The position numbers and the translations under genes were made by a program. 64,000 nt of DNA from Phallusia mammillata (lineage: Eukaryota > Chordata > Ascidiacea > Phlebobranchia > Ascidiidae): assembly GCA_003260075.1 (NCBI GenBank), contig QLIY01000044.1:141224-205223 (forward strand). Reading direction: 5' to 3'. The notes under the pieces were generated by a model that did no database searches, had not been told where the DNA came from, and saw only the letters and a list, made by a program, of their open reading frames with translations. Positions 47,546-59,100 of this stretch are shown here, piece by piece. The first letter of the stretch is position 1. The number at the start of each line of letters is the position of its first letter.

Positions 47546-49082
47546 CTTTCATGCCTAATTTTATGTTGCAAATGAATTATGACCCCGCAACGAAAGCTTA
47601 ACTGCACAACTTCTTTCATGATGATAAAAACGCAAATTTGTTCGCATTTTGTTTGTTGAAAACAGTTGTAATTAACCGAACTTATAAACTGATTTTAAAA
47701 CTTGTTTTAAGTGTTTCGTAAAAATGCTCTGAAGCAGCATTTGGTACAAAATGGTATCAACAGGAATGTGTACAAGACAAATATTTTTACACACTCGACA
47801 ATCGCTCATCATATCCACCGATTCTGTGCCTTTTGTTCTGACTTCAATGTACGTTATTTGCCTGGTGAACCCGAAGAAGCCATCTGACACTGGCGCGAAT
47901 GCAAAGTGTATGAATATAGCAAAAACAACAAGAAATTAAAGTTTGTGTTTAAAAGCCGCTTAAACACCAAAGGTGAATACTGCAACGAATATTGTTCTGC
48001 ACTGATTAACGAAAAATACGTAATAATATATGTATTCTCAAATTTGCGTCTTTGCCATATTTAGGTTAGGATTCTATAGTCATTGTATTAAAACACTTTA
48101 AATTATATTTTCTAGCTGATTTCGCCTCAGTGCATACCTTTTAGCAAGCGATAGAGAATTTTCAAAGCTGTTTCAAAAACTTACAATTGTATGAAATTTA
48201 TTATGTCATTTAAATGATTTTAAAGCACTAGATTTTAGCTCAGCATTGTCCCACGAAAAGCACCACAGAAAAAAATATAATTCTATTCAATTGTTGGAAG
48301 TGTTTTGTCTGGATAATGTACCGCTTTATCAGTTTTCCCTTAAGCTGCAGTTTTACATGTGAGACTTGATATGGCGGGAAGCATCCGTGCACGTCATTGT
48401 GCAAGCATGCAACTGCAAGCACACAGCATAAGTTGGACTAATAAATAATGTGTACCGTTTTTGTGGTTGTACACTGTCTTGTGATTATGCGTAAGGAATA
48501 TATAGGACAAACACAACTTACTAAGCAAACGTATTGCGTATAGGCCCCATGCTTATCCGGTTGCATGTGATTTGCAGTTGTTGCGAAAACGGCGTGTTTC
48601 AACCCACGTTATCCAGTTAATTATTAAACCAACAACAAACTGTTTGTAACCTACACTTTGATTTCCTGACAAAACACTAACGCCTTGTTTTATTGGTTAT
48701 GGTTACCAAAGTGGATCAAACCTTACCCAGTTTCTGGCACAAAATGCCGTTGCCAGATGCCTTTCCATGTTCGTAAACAACGCATTGTTCTACCAGCAAT
48801 GAAAAACAAAAGCAATTATGTGACGTACTACCCTACATCACGTGCTCGATGCGCGTGACTGATCACCATTATGGACTCGTGCTACCTCGTGACAGCGCCG
48901 TGAAAGCAACAAAAAAGGGAACTTGGTTAAAGAAAACAGCAACCTGATAGCTTCGCATTTGTGTTGCGAACAGGAAATACAAGCGGTTTGAAAGCGTTGA
49001 GGCCAATTTTGGTTTTGAAATCCAGTTATTCTGTGAACAACGTTTGGTTTTCTACCAATACATATTACCTCAACTTTACAAA
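47546..49082. other. Intergenic region upstream of the tetraspanin gene
   Basis: I see no coding exon or recognisable element. The composition is AT-rich throughout. The tetraspanin promoter should lie here. Confidence 0.4.
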
Positions 49083-52000
49083 ATGGAAGACTGTGGAAAG
49101 AAGTGCGCAAAATATCTGTTGATTGCGTTCAATATTTTTGTTTGGGTAAGTATTCGAAAACTGTGAAAGATTGGTAAAAGTTTGTGCGTGTTAAAACTGT
49201 TTTACCTCAAAAAATGTCATTTTTATAATTTGCTGGAGGCGGTGCGTCGTTGTATTAGTTTGACAGGCGCAAATTTTGTTTTCGAAGTTCGTAGAATTGG
49301 TGTACAGTCAGTAGTATCACCATAAGCATGTCGTTATACTTGTTTGATTTTCGCCAGATGTTAAAATTTACGTCCGTTTGCATACAATACATAGTCAACT
49401 ATTCTCACAAAACGTCACGAAGTTGAATCGGTAAGTCGGTTTCCAGCTCAGCTAGCAGTGCGCTAATCCATCTTTGAACTATAACGCTAAATCGATGTTT
49501 TTCTGTGCCTAATTTTTGTTTTCTTGTTGCAATAGATTGCTGGAGCAGCTGTTCTTGGAGTTGGAATCTATTTGAGAGTTAACAACAATATTGAAGCTGT
49601 TATTACCGTAGCAGACTTGAGTCTGTACTATTCCGGTGAGACCAATTATATGGGTTGTTAAAAAAGTTAAAAAAACCGTTCCACTCGGTCTGTCCTGGAT
49701 TCGAACATGTAACCTTGCGGGCCAATGCTAGGCGGTTGCACCAAATACTCCTGGTGGCTGAGTCGTTGATTTCTGTGAAAGTTCTACATGTAAAACGCAT
49801 GTTCTTTTATTTCGAAGGGTGCTATGTTCTCATCACCGCTGGAAGTATGATGTTTATCATCGGGTTTTTTGGTTGTTGCGGGGCAATGACTGAAAACAAG
49901 TGTCTGCTTGGCATTGTAAGTATATACTTCGACTACGCGATCTTTATTCAAGGTTAAACAGACTATTTGACGTTTTTTTGCATTTGGCAGTATTCTGTAG
50001 TGCTGACGATTATTCTTATCTTGGAAGTTGCTGTTGGCATTTGGGCTGCAGTAAATGCAAACAAGGTATTTCAAAAGCCGTTTTTTTATGTTTGTGTATT
50101 GATCTACCATCGAAACTTACGCCCTAGTCACTAAACATACTTCAATGATTTGTCACAATCTACGTTGTTTGATATTTTTATGATAGCATATAATGCCTTG
50201 TTGTGACAGTTGAGCAATTGTTACGTAAGTTCGAGGGGACAAATAACTTTCATTCTGTTTTTAGATCGAAAGTGAAATCGAAAAAGCCTTCAACACAACT
50301 TTGAAGAATGGAAATGATACTAACGACGCACTTGCGCAGTCCATGATCTCCGTGGAAAGACAGGTAAATTTTTCAATATTGTTTTGTCCGCAAAGTACAT
50401 GTATCTTCTAAATTCGTTGAAACCAAAGCCATTTAGCAAAAGTCGAACTTGCCTATGCCGTTTCGTATGGTAATGTTTAAATCGGCTTGATTTAGTACAA
50501 AGCCTCTAATAAGCGTAGCGTATAGTACAGCCTAAATAAGCAGTTTTTCAAAACGCTTTATATTATATACTCTAACGGTATCTTTAGTGCATAATATAAA
50601 TTGATTACCCACAGCACGTACCAGCTTAATTATGCCCGTAATTTCAAAAGCATCCATGCTGACGTTTTTACCCTCGGGCAATAGCATTCCTGTCTTTCGC
50701 AATGTGGCTGAACCTCTGTGCCTTGTTGAGAAAAATGAAACATTAACTGCGGTCAATACATGTCACGTACTATTTCGCAATCCCCACGTTTCGTTAGCAA
50801 TTTACATTTGTTTTATTAATTCGCAACGTTATGCTACAACAGTAACACCATAGAATTTTTTTGCCTGCACAAAGCCAAACACAAAAAATATAAACTATTT
50901 TGTACAAGCATTACTTTCATTGCAACATAGAGTCGCACATTTTTAGAGGGTTGATGTTTTTTGTGTTTTTTGAAAATGTTTTTTGTAGTTGTGGGACGTT
51001 TACAGAACATTTTTAACTGATTATTTATTATATGAGCTGTAGGTAGCCTACCAGACATAATATCAACTATGTAGAGCTCTTCTGGCAATTGTGTTTTTGT
51101 ACCGACGTATATCGGGGTCCTATACAGGTCGCCATCATCAGGGTATATGACACTGAATGCGCGCAGTACAATGTTTCTTTTTTGATTTTTTAGTTTCAAT
51201 GCTGCGGCTTAACCAATGGATGTATGGACTGGGACAAGTCAAATGCTTACGGTTGCGGTTGCGACGCTTCGAAGGCGCCCAACGGCACCTGCGTAACGGC
51301 AGCAAGTCTCGGATGCACAAGCGCCGATTCCTCAACCTACATTTGGAAAGAGGTAGTTTAAAATCATACATCATGCAGCGGTTAAAGCTAATCAGGCCAA
51401 GAAATAAAACTTATGCAGTTTTTAGCCTTAAATATGTATGTTGTGTTACAAACTGTTTTTAAGGTTCTTATACATGTGTGCACATATTTTAAGTTTTAGA
51501 TTCATTGTTATGTAAAACATTATTTCTTTTATTCTTTTATTATCGAAACGTTAAGGCCTGTGTGTCACAGTTCAAAGAGTCATTACACTCATTAGACACA
51601 AGTATAAATATTAGATGCACCGTATAGCATAAAACTTTGGTTCAACCTATTGAAAACGGTGCATTTTTTCCGTATAGCATAAAACTTTTGTTGGACATAC
51701 CAACAATTAAAAAACAAATAAAACCCTTTAAATTTCTCCATAACATGTGTGTTCCAGGTACACACGTTAATGTAATGCTAAACCGGACTGTGTCACAGCT
51801 ATTTAGTAAATCATTTGCCAAGGCATTAGACACACACAAGTAAATATGCACGTGACAATAATCTTGTTTTCCAGCCCTGCTACGATTCAGTGGTGGATTT
51901 CATTCATCACCACATCTGGGTGGTAGTTGGAATCGGCATTGGAATTGGCCTAGCTGAGGTAAGATTGGAGTTTTAAATAAATTTACCAGCGAAATTAATA

Positions 52001-52497
52001 CGTTTTTTTAACGGGTCCATTACTCTTAACAAGTGTGCGTATTTACTGGTTCTTTAAGGCAGTCGCTCTCAACGTGTTACTGATCGCGTACCACCTAAAT
52101 TAAACGTTTTCTATCGCTGTGTGCCGCCCAAACTCTTGGTATTCTAAGAGGTAGGCCTATTTGTCATGACTAGGTTGGCATATTTTTGAAACCAGCAACG
52201 TTAGCAAATCCAAAAATTTGTCTGGCAGAAAGTTACTCTTGTACCACCTGAAAAGCAGCTCCGGCGTGCCACAGGCTGAGAACCACTGCTTTGAGTTCAT
52301 TAGAACAAAAACTGGTCTAAATAAATAGATGCAATGTTACTATGCAGTAAAACAAACAGTTACTTCCGCCGAGTAAAGCACAAAAATTAGAATTGAGTTG
52401 AGAATAAAAACCTTGTTGTTTTTAGGTTCTTGGAATTATTTTTGCCGCCATGGTTTGTCGTCTGTCGACCAAAAACAGTTATGGATACATCGCCTAA
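49083..52497 (+). CDS. Tetraspanin (8 exons)
   Basis: Exons: 49083-49145, 49536-49635, 49818-49915, 49991-50065, 50265-50363, 51194-51352, 51875-51958, 52426-52497. All junctions are GT-AG and in phase, giving 249 residues from ATG to TAA, a usual tetraspanin length. TM1 is about residues 11-34, TM2 about 55-77 (ending GFFGCCGA), TM3 about 87-110 and TM4 about 210-235. The large extracellular loop, about 113-209, begins after VNANK and contains the diagnostic CCG at 148-150 (FQCCGLTNGC) and a late PCYDSVVDF. It has eight Cys in all, more than the usual four or six. Tetraspanins organise membrane microdomains with integrins and other partners. I cannot name the vertebrate orthologue. Cys near TM1 and TM2 are probable palmitoylation sites. 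Confidence 0.93.
49670..49752 (-). repeat. tRNA-derived SINE-like fragment in tetraspanin intron 2
   Basis: On the minus strand TTGGTGCAACCGCCTAGC resembles an A box and ATGTTCGAATCCAGGAC a B box at tRNA-like spacing. There is no complete cloverleaf. A related fragment is at 29905. Confidence 0.45.
52060..52288. mobile_element. hAT-like MITE, 229 bp, in the last tetraspanin intron
   Basis: The element begins CAGTCGCTCTCAACGTG and ends GGCTGAGAACCACTG, with GTACCACCT on both sides of the interior. The flanks CTTTAAGG and CTTTGAGT match at 6 of 8 positions, a decayed target duplication. Confidence 0.7.
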
Positions 52498-52616
52498 TTT
52501 AATTTGTTGTGTGATCTTTTGAAAACTTTGTGTTTTTTCACCTTCATGTGTTTTTACAATATGCCTTTTCGACATTGATTTTTCCTTTAATGCAATATTT
52601 CATCTTACTATGTTGT

Positions 52617-52622
52617 AATAAA
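52617..52622 (+). promoter_or_regulatory. Polyadenylation signal AATAAA of the tetraspanin gene
   Basis: AATAAA lies 120 nt downstream of the tetraspanin stop codon. Confidence 0.6.
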
Positions 52623-53013
52623 GGTAACTTGTTGCATGTACGCTTTATCGTTATACACACGAAGAAACAGCAAACTTATAAGGTTCTCATAATTGAACAA
52701 ACAGTCGTTTTGATTGGTCAAATTGTCATGTAAAACAAAGATTTATACACAAGAACTAAGGACATTCATAATGATGAAATTGATATTTTTGCAAGTTACA
52801 CCATGAAAAACACCGACTGACGTAACTGAAGGCTTTTGTTTTGTAATAACTTTCAGTATTGACGACAAAAAAGCGAACTTGGTATTAAAACGTGCTAATA
52901 TGTAAACACAATAAACATCAACATCTAAACAATAAAAACGTAATTAGACATTCTTAGTTAACAACTTTTAGGGAAGAAGATTACACATTTTCCTTTTTCG
53001 GCAACAAAAGTTT

Positions 53014-53019
53014 TTTATT
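53014..53019 (-). promoter_or_regulatory. Polyadenylation signal AATAAA of the Tie-like gene
   Basis: TTTATT on the plus strand is AATAAA on the minus strand, about 82 nt beyond the stop codon at 53101-53103. Its closeness supports a true gene end here, and hence the lack of any downstream kinase exons. Confidence 0.6.
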
Positions 53020-53100
53020 TCAATAAAATAAAATGTTCAACCTTTAATAAACAAAAATTACACATGCGATCTGGTTATAAAGCAAGTTGCTCATTGGTCG

Positions 53101-56100
53101 TCACCAAGCAGATCTTCCGGGCCCAAGATGTTCCAGTCTGGTGGTTGATTTGTGAGTCCACCAATACCATAAGCCGACACCAACACAAACCAATACCAAA
53201 ATACCACCCATTCCAGATGCAACCATCATTATAGGGTCCATTTCACCCATATTTGACGAGATACCTGAAATCACAAATTTGTTTTGGTCCCAAAAGAAAA
53301 ATACAATTTATATAAAAAAGCTAAGTGAAAGGCTGAAGTTTACGATTGCATATCTTTGATTCTATGAACATGTGTTTTTTGCAAAATACAAAAGAGGCAG
53401 AACTTCGCAAGACGCCATATTTATTTGTAAACAAGCCAGGGTTCGTCTAAAATATATGCAATATGGAGAACCTGCCTTTAAAATGTATGAAACTATTAAA
53501 AATGTTAACTGTTAGGGCTCAATTAGAGTCGGCGTGAGAGATTGCAATAACATTAAGTAAACTCACGAAACACTTGAGAATAAACACACTGCATGCATTT
53601 CAAGAACAAACAATCACAAAACATTCATAGGTGGATGGGACCATAAAGACCTTACACTGTGTGATATGAGATGAGCCTTTGCCCGAAGTAATAAGACCAT
53701 TGGGACAAGGTTTGCACTCCACTTGACCTGCTGAATCTTGGTACCAGTTTTCGTAACATTCTGCGCAAATGTCACTTTCTGTGTCGTGAAAACTGCCTTT
53801 GGTGCAAATTTCTGAAAGAAAAAATCTGCTTATTTGGAACCATAGTCAGGTTTGCCATCGACAAGGACGCCAAAATAAGGACAACCAAAAAATAAATTTT
53901 CATACGAAACTTACCAAACGTTTGAATACAAAATTTTGCATTTGTACGAGCCACGTATACGACATATAAAATGCCGTATATTTTGCCAGAAACAATCTGT
54001 TCCAGCAACTTCTTGTCCGTAGAAGGGGGGGGGGGGTATACTTTCCCTGTAGCAGGGATTTGAATGACATTCTAACTAAGCTTGTTCCTTGTAATTGCTA
54101 AAAATAAGACAAAATAAGGACTCGGCCAAAAACAAGGACTTCTTTGAAAAAAGGACAGTATGGCAAATCCTGACGTTGTTGCAAACGAGTATTTAGATAA
54201 ACTTGTCAAATTTGAGTCATGTCACTTAATTAATAAAAGAACAGTTTGCAAGCCGAAAAGCTTGGTTGCTGGTGAAATAAATATTTAGACAAAACAGGTA
54301 CCGTCAAAGTACAGCTAGCAGCTATAGCTATATGTATACACAGCGTTTTAACTCATAACACAAGGTTATGACTATATCGTGGCAACAAAATACATCCGAA
54401 CCTTCGCAAAATCTCCCGATGTAACCAGGTTTACACTCACAGACGTAAGTCATCACATCATCCAAGCATTCCGCATCGTTCTCGCATTTGTGACGCTCAC
54501 AATCGTTAATATCTGTTCGACAATTTACACATACCAGTTACTTAGCCAAAGCATAATTTTAGATTTTTTAGAAAAACCTAAAAATGTTGTCAGTCCAACC
54601 AGCTGGTTTAAAAACAGCGATTAATGGTACCAAAAATGTGCATTTCTTAATATTTTTTTGCCTTTTTTCTATGTCAACGCCACGTCCTCTTGAACCGAAA
54701 TTTAGCAAAGCGTTTTGGGAAAATTAGATAAAGTGTACATGCTCCAAACAAAGAAAAAGAAAAAAGTCTTGTTTTGGAATTAGTGTGGTAAAACACCAAC
54801 GATATGAAGACATTTGTCGTGTTTTAGACTTACTTTCCTCACAGGTGTTTCCTCTAAAACCTCCTGGACAATGACATGTAAATTTCTTCACTCCAATATC
54901 TTCACACGTTCCATCATTTAAACATGGCGAAGAATCACAATCGTTTAAATCTTCGGAAAACAAACATGACTTAAGTAGAATTTAGAGATGAAATAAGACA
55001 GACGTGTTTGCCTAACTTTTGCCCCCATTTTGCATTCTGCTCAGTGAATGTATACTGTGCAAATGGAGAGGCTTGCCGTAAACGCAATTTATAGCATATG
55101 CAATTTGCCGAAATACTTTAGAGTGGATTGTGTGTTTTGCTACTTCTGTATAGTCCAGAAAAATTCAATGGCTGCGGAGTAGATTGCATTGGTACTAAGC
55201 CTACGTTTTGATTGCACTTTTTCTTCTAATTCCAAGGTTTGAATCGTAACTTACATTTTAGTAATGAATTACAAAGATGGTGTATTTTAAAGAAATCTAG
55301 AAAAAAGCGGTCAAATATCTGGGTACCCTTTTCTCTGTCTTGTAACATTTGGCTCAAGTGCTTCGATTCGATAATAACTTAAAAAGGTCAAACGTTCGAG
55401 CTTACTGGTCAACATTTACTGGTCAACATTGCCTTGGACATATAGACTAAGCGACGAGAAAACTTGTTACACATGTGCACATGTATACTTTGTGTGTGTG
55501 CTCTCTCTTCCGGCGCCTGAACTATCCTGAAACGGCAGGGTTTCTTTCGGTTTTTTCTTTTTTTGTCGAATTCCACCCTCTTTTCCTAACACCCTCGACT
55601 GATTCCACCAACGACCCATCCCCAGTCGTTTTTACTCTCAATGAGCCAACCTCACTTTCTTGTGAGCCCCAGCAGTCACTTAACGCCTTGTAAAGACGAT
55701 GTAGCTGTAGCGCGTTTGGCTCTCATCCACCGATTGTGCCCTCCACTTTTATGCGCACAATATAACGTTTCAACGTTGCGCAGCTATTTCCGACCTGGTG
55801 ATTGTTTTAATGCAATTGTGTCGCTATGTTGTCTTTCACCAAACGAAAAAAACTCAACTTAACTCAACCCCCAAATCATTACGACTTACCCGTTTCACAG
55901 TGAGCTCCAGTTGTCCCGTTTAAACACTTGCACTTGTAGGAAAACACGTCATCAATACATTCCCCGTCGTGCTTGCATGGATTTGATGAACATTCATTGA
56001 GAGAATCAATCTGATGTAAGTTTTAAACTTGTTATTTTTTTTCGAATCAATTTGCTATTTGTATGTCGTTAAATTCGTTTAGGTGACTTCAAAGTTATAA

Positions 56101-59100
56101 CTGTGATTTGTTAAAAATATATACTTGCCCTTTAGCAAATAGGCTATTTCCACTGCACTTGTGAGCTGGAGTCGACCTTACGTGAATTTTTGTGAATTAT
56201 TTAGGTTGAAAAACACTCAATACCTGACAGCTATCCCCGGTAAATGGTTGTTTACATCTGCCCCCAGGACATGCTCCAGTTAACGAATCACATTCAACGT
56301 TCCCAGCACAGTTACATTTGTGCCGACAGTTTTCGCCCCACTCGAAGGCATCGCAACCTAAAACACAGTTGGTTTAGAACTTTAGATAGGTTGAAACAGG
56401 ATGTGTTTCCAAACAATTTTTTTTAAAAAAACTGCAAAATACAAATATAAACTACGTACATTATGGAATCATGCAAACAAACCATTGCGCATACAGTTTT
56501 TAAAGAGAAACAAAAATAATTTCGAATTCAACCAAGAAAAAAGCACATGTCAGATTCGTGACGTCATATCTAAAGCGCGGGATTTTTGATCACGTTCATT
56601 GGCCGGTTGCGTTGCTGCAGATTGTTGGCGGGTTTTGATGTTTTTGCGTCTTTGTGGTACAACCAAAACTTTCACAAGCAGTCCATAAGTTTGTCATTTG
56701 TGGACAAATTCTTGTTTTCAAACCTGTACTTGACTAAGTTTTTCGTTGAAAACATATTTTTTTTAAAAGATGGAAAAACCTGAAGAACAACAGAAAACAG
56801 GTTTGTGATTTTGTATCTTAAGTTTAACTCATTTCTTTTGTTGCTTGTTGTGTTGTTAATATAATGAAACAAAGCAACACGCTGTAGTAGATTGTACTAG
56901 ATTCTGGTATGTAATAGGTTAGCATTTAGATGTGTGCAAGACTATGTTTTTCTGCTTGAATATTGTCGGAAGTCACAAAACTCATTGTTAATTTTTTAGA
57001 TGCAACAAGTTCAGAAGTAGCTGCTGAAACACAAGAAGCATCACAAGACGACTCTGAGTTTGATGGTAAGCTGTTGGTATTCTTGCTAGCTGTTGACCAA
57101 CTTTACAAAATGTTTCTTTTTTTGGTTTAGTGAGTGAGGAAGAAATTGAATTAGATGAGCCATCAGACACAGAAGATTACAAGGTACTATAAGCTTTTGT
57201 TGGTTTGATTTATTGATACATGTTTAAAAATATTTATAATTCTGTACGGTTTAAAATAAGCTGAACTTTTAGACATTTTAAACTACTTTGATCAAAAATA
57301 CACCCTATCCCATTCCAAACAGGGCCAAATATTTACACTTTTAAGTAAGTAAAAGTATTTTATCTGAAAGAGAAAAAGACTAGATTTTTTCGACTGCTGT
57401 TTAATTGTTTTTAATGTACAAAAGTTAACTATTTGAAGTTCAAATAAATTTTGAACATTGACTTAGGTAAAAGCATTAAACAGTCACCAAGGTAAAGTAA
57501 CAACATTCTCTTTTTTAATACATTGAATTAATGCTTTTTGTTACATTAGCTTATGTGACATGAGAATCTAATTGATTGGTCAAATACAATCTTACAGTTG
57601 TTTAAACCCTTCCCCAATTTTTAAAGCCACCAGTAAAAAAGACAGAAGAAGCTGAGAAAGAAGATTTAGATGATGACGATGATGAAGACATCTCCAGTGG
57701 GGAAGAGGAAGAGGGAGTTCACATCCAAGAAGTTGCCGTCGGAAAAGTCAAATATGTGAAGCTAGCTTTTGATGATGTAAGACTGTGTAAAATAATTTGC
57801 TAAGATTCAGTTGTTTGTTAAGGGCTGTAATAGTTCTCAAACTGTTCATCATGACAGCTGGGATACAGCATGTTGTAAAAAGTAAAAATGCACATGGAAT
57901 TTTCGGATTTGAAACACTTATATGCATGAAACTGCTCTTGTTGTTGATAAAAACACAATATCCACTATAAATAAATGGTGACATTTTGGTGCATCCCTTC
58001 ATTTCACTTCCTAATGAAATGTAAATAATCTTTCATACCTGTTATGTCAAGAATGCACCGAACATGAAACAAATTTTGAACCACTGTTGTTTTGAATTGT
58101 TTTTGGAGGTCATTTTGTGTTGAGCTTTGTTTATGAAACTAGGTTGAAAAAAAAAGAAAAGAGTTCATTCATAAGTTGGAAACAGAAGAATCTGAATGGG
58201 GGGGGGGCATTTTGAACCACTGTTGTTTTGAATTGTTTTTTGAGGTCATTTTGTGTTGAGCTTTGTTTATGAAACTAGGTTGAAGAAAAAAGAAAAGAGT
58301 TCATTCATAAGTTGGAAACAGAAGAATCTGAATCAGAGGATGAAGAGCAAGCAAAAAACAAAGAAAATGTAGAAAATAATTCACAGGAAAAATCTTCTGC
58401 AGGTGAATTAAAAATTTTACTATTTTTTTCTCATAGTGCATTGTTGCGTTTTACATTTTTTAGAAAATCAGCAAGTTCCCAAAGCAAAGTTTAGTGATTA
58501 TCGGCAACTTTTGGATGAAGACATGGATGAATACAATTCAGATGATGATGACAATTTTAATGTAAACTGTTTTATTTTGACAAAAAAATACCTAACATAT
58601 TGAGGCTTTGATAATTTTTTTTTGTTTTGTTTATGATGACCATTTTAGCCGGTGTATTGTGGAGAAACTCTATCGGATGTGGAGTATAATGAAGATGATG
58701 AAAGAAATACAGAAAGTGAACCAGAAATTGAGGAGCAAGAATGTCATGAAATGCACAAGCGAACGGGAGAACCTCTGATTTGCATTCGTATGATGGAACA
58801 ACTTGATGTAGGTGCAACTTTAAGATGAACCTTAATTGATAAAAAAAACTGCAACTTTACCAAATCATGTGATCAATTTGTAAACCATTGCAGAATGTAA
58901 CTTACCTTACTCAAAGGGTTGTATAGTTACCATTTATATGTAATGAGGTGTTACTATAATAAAAGAGTGTATGAGTTTTTTTATTGTTCATTGATTTAAT
59001 GACTTTAGAACAGTGGTTCCCAACCTGGGGTCCGCGGAGCCCCAAGGGGCCTGTGAGATGGTTGCAGGGGGTCCGTGGAGGCGTACAACCATTTTACCAT

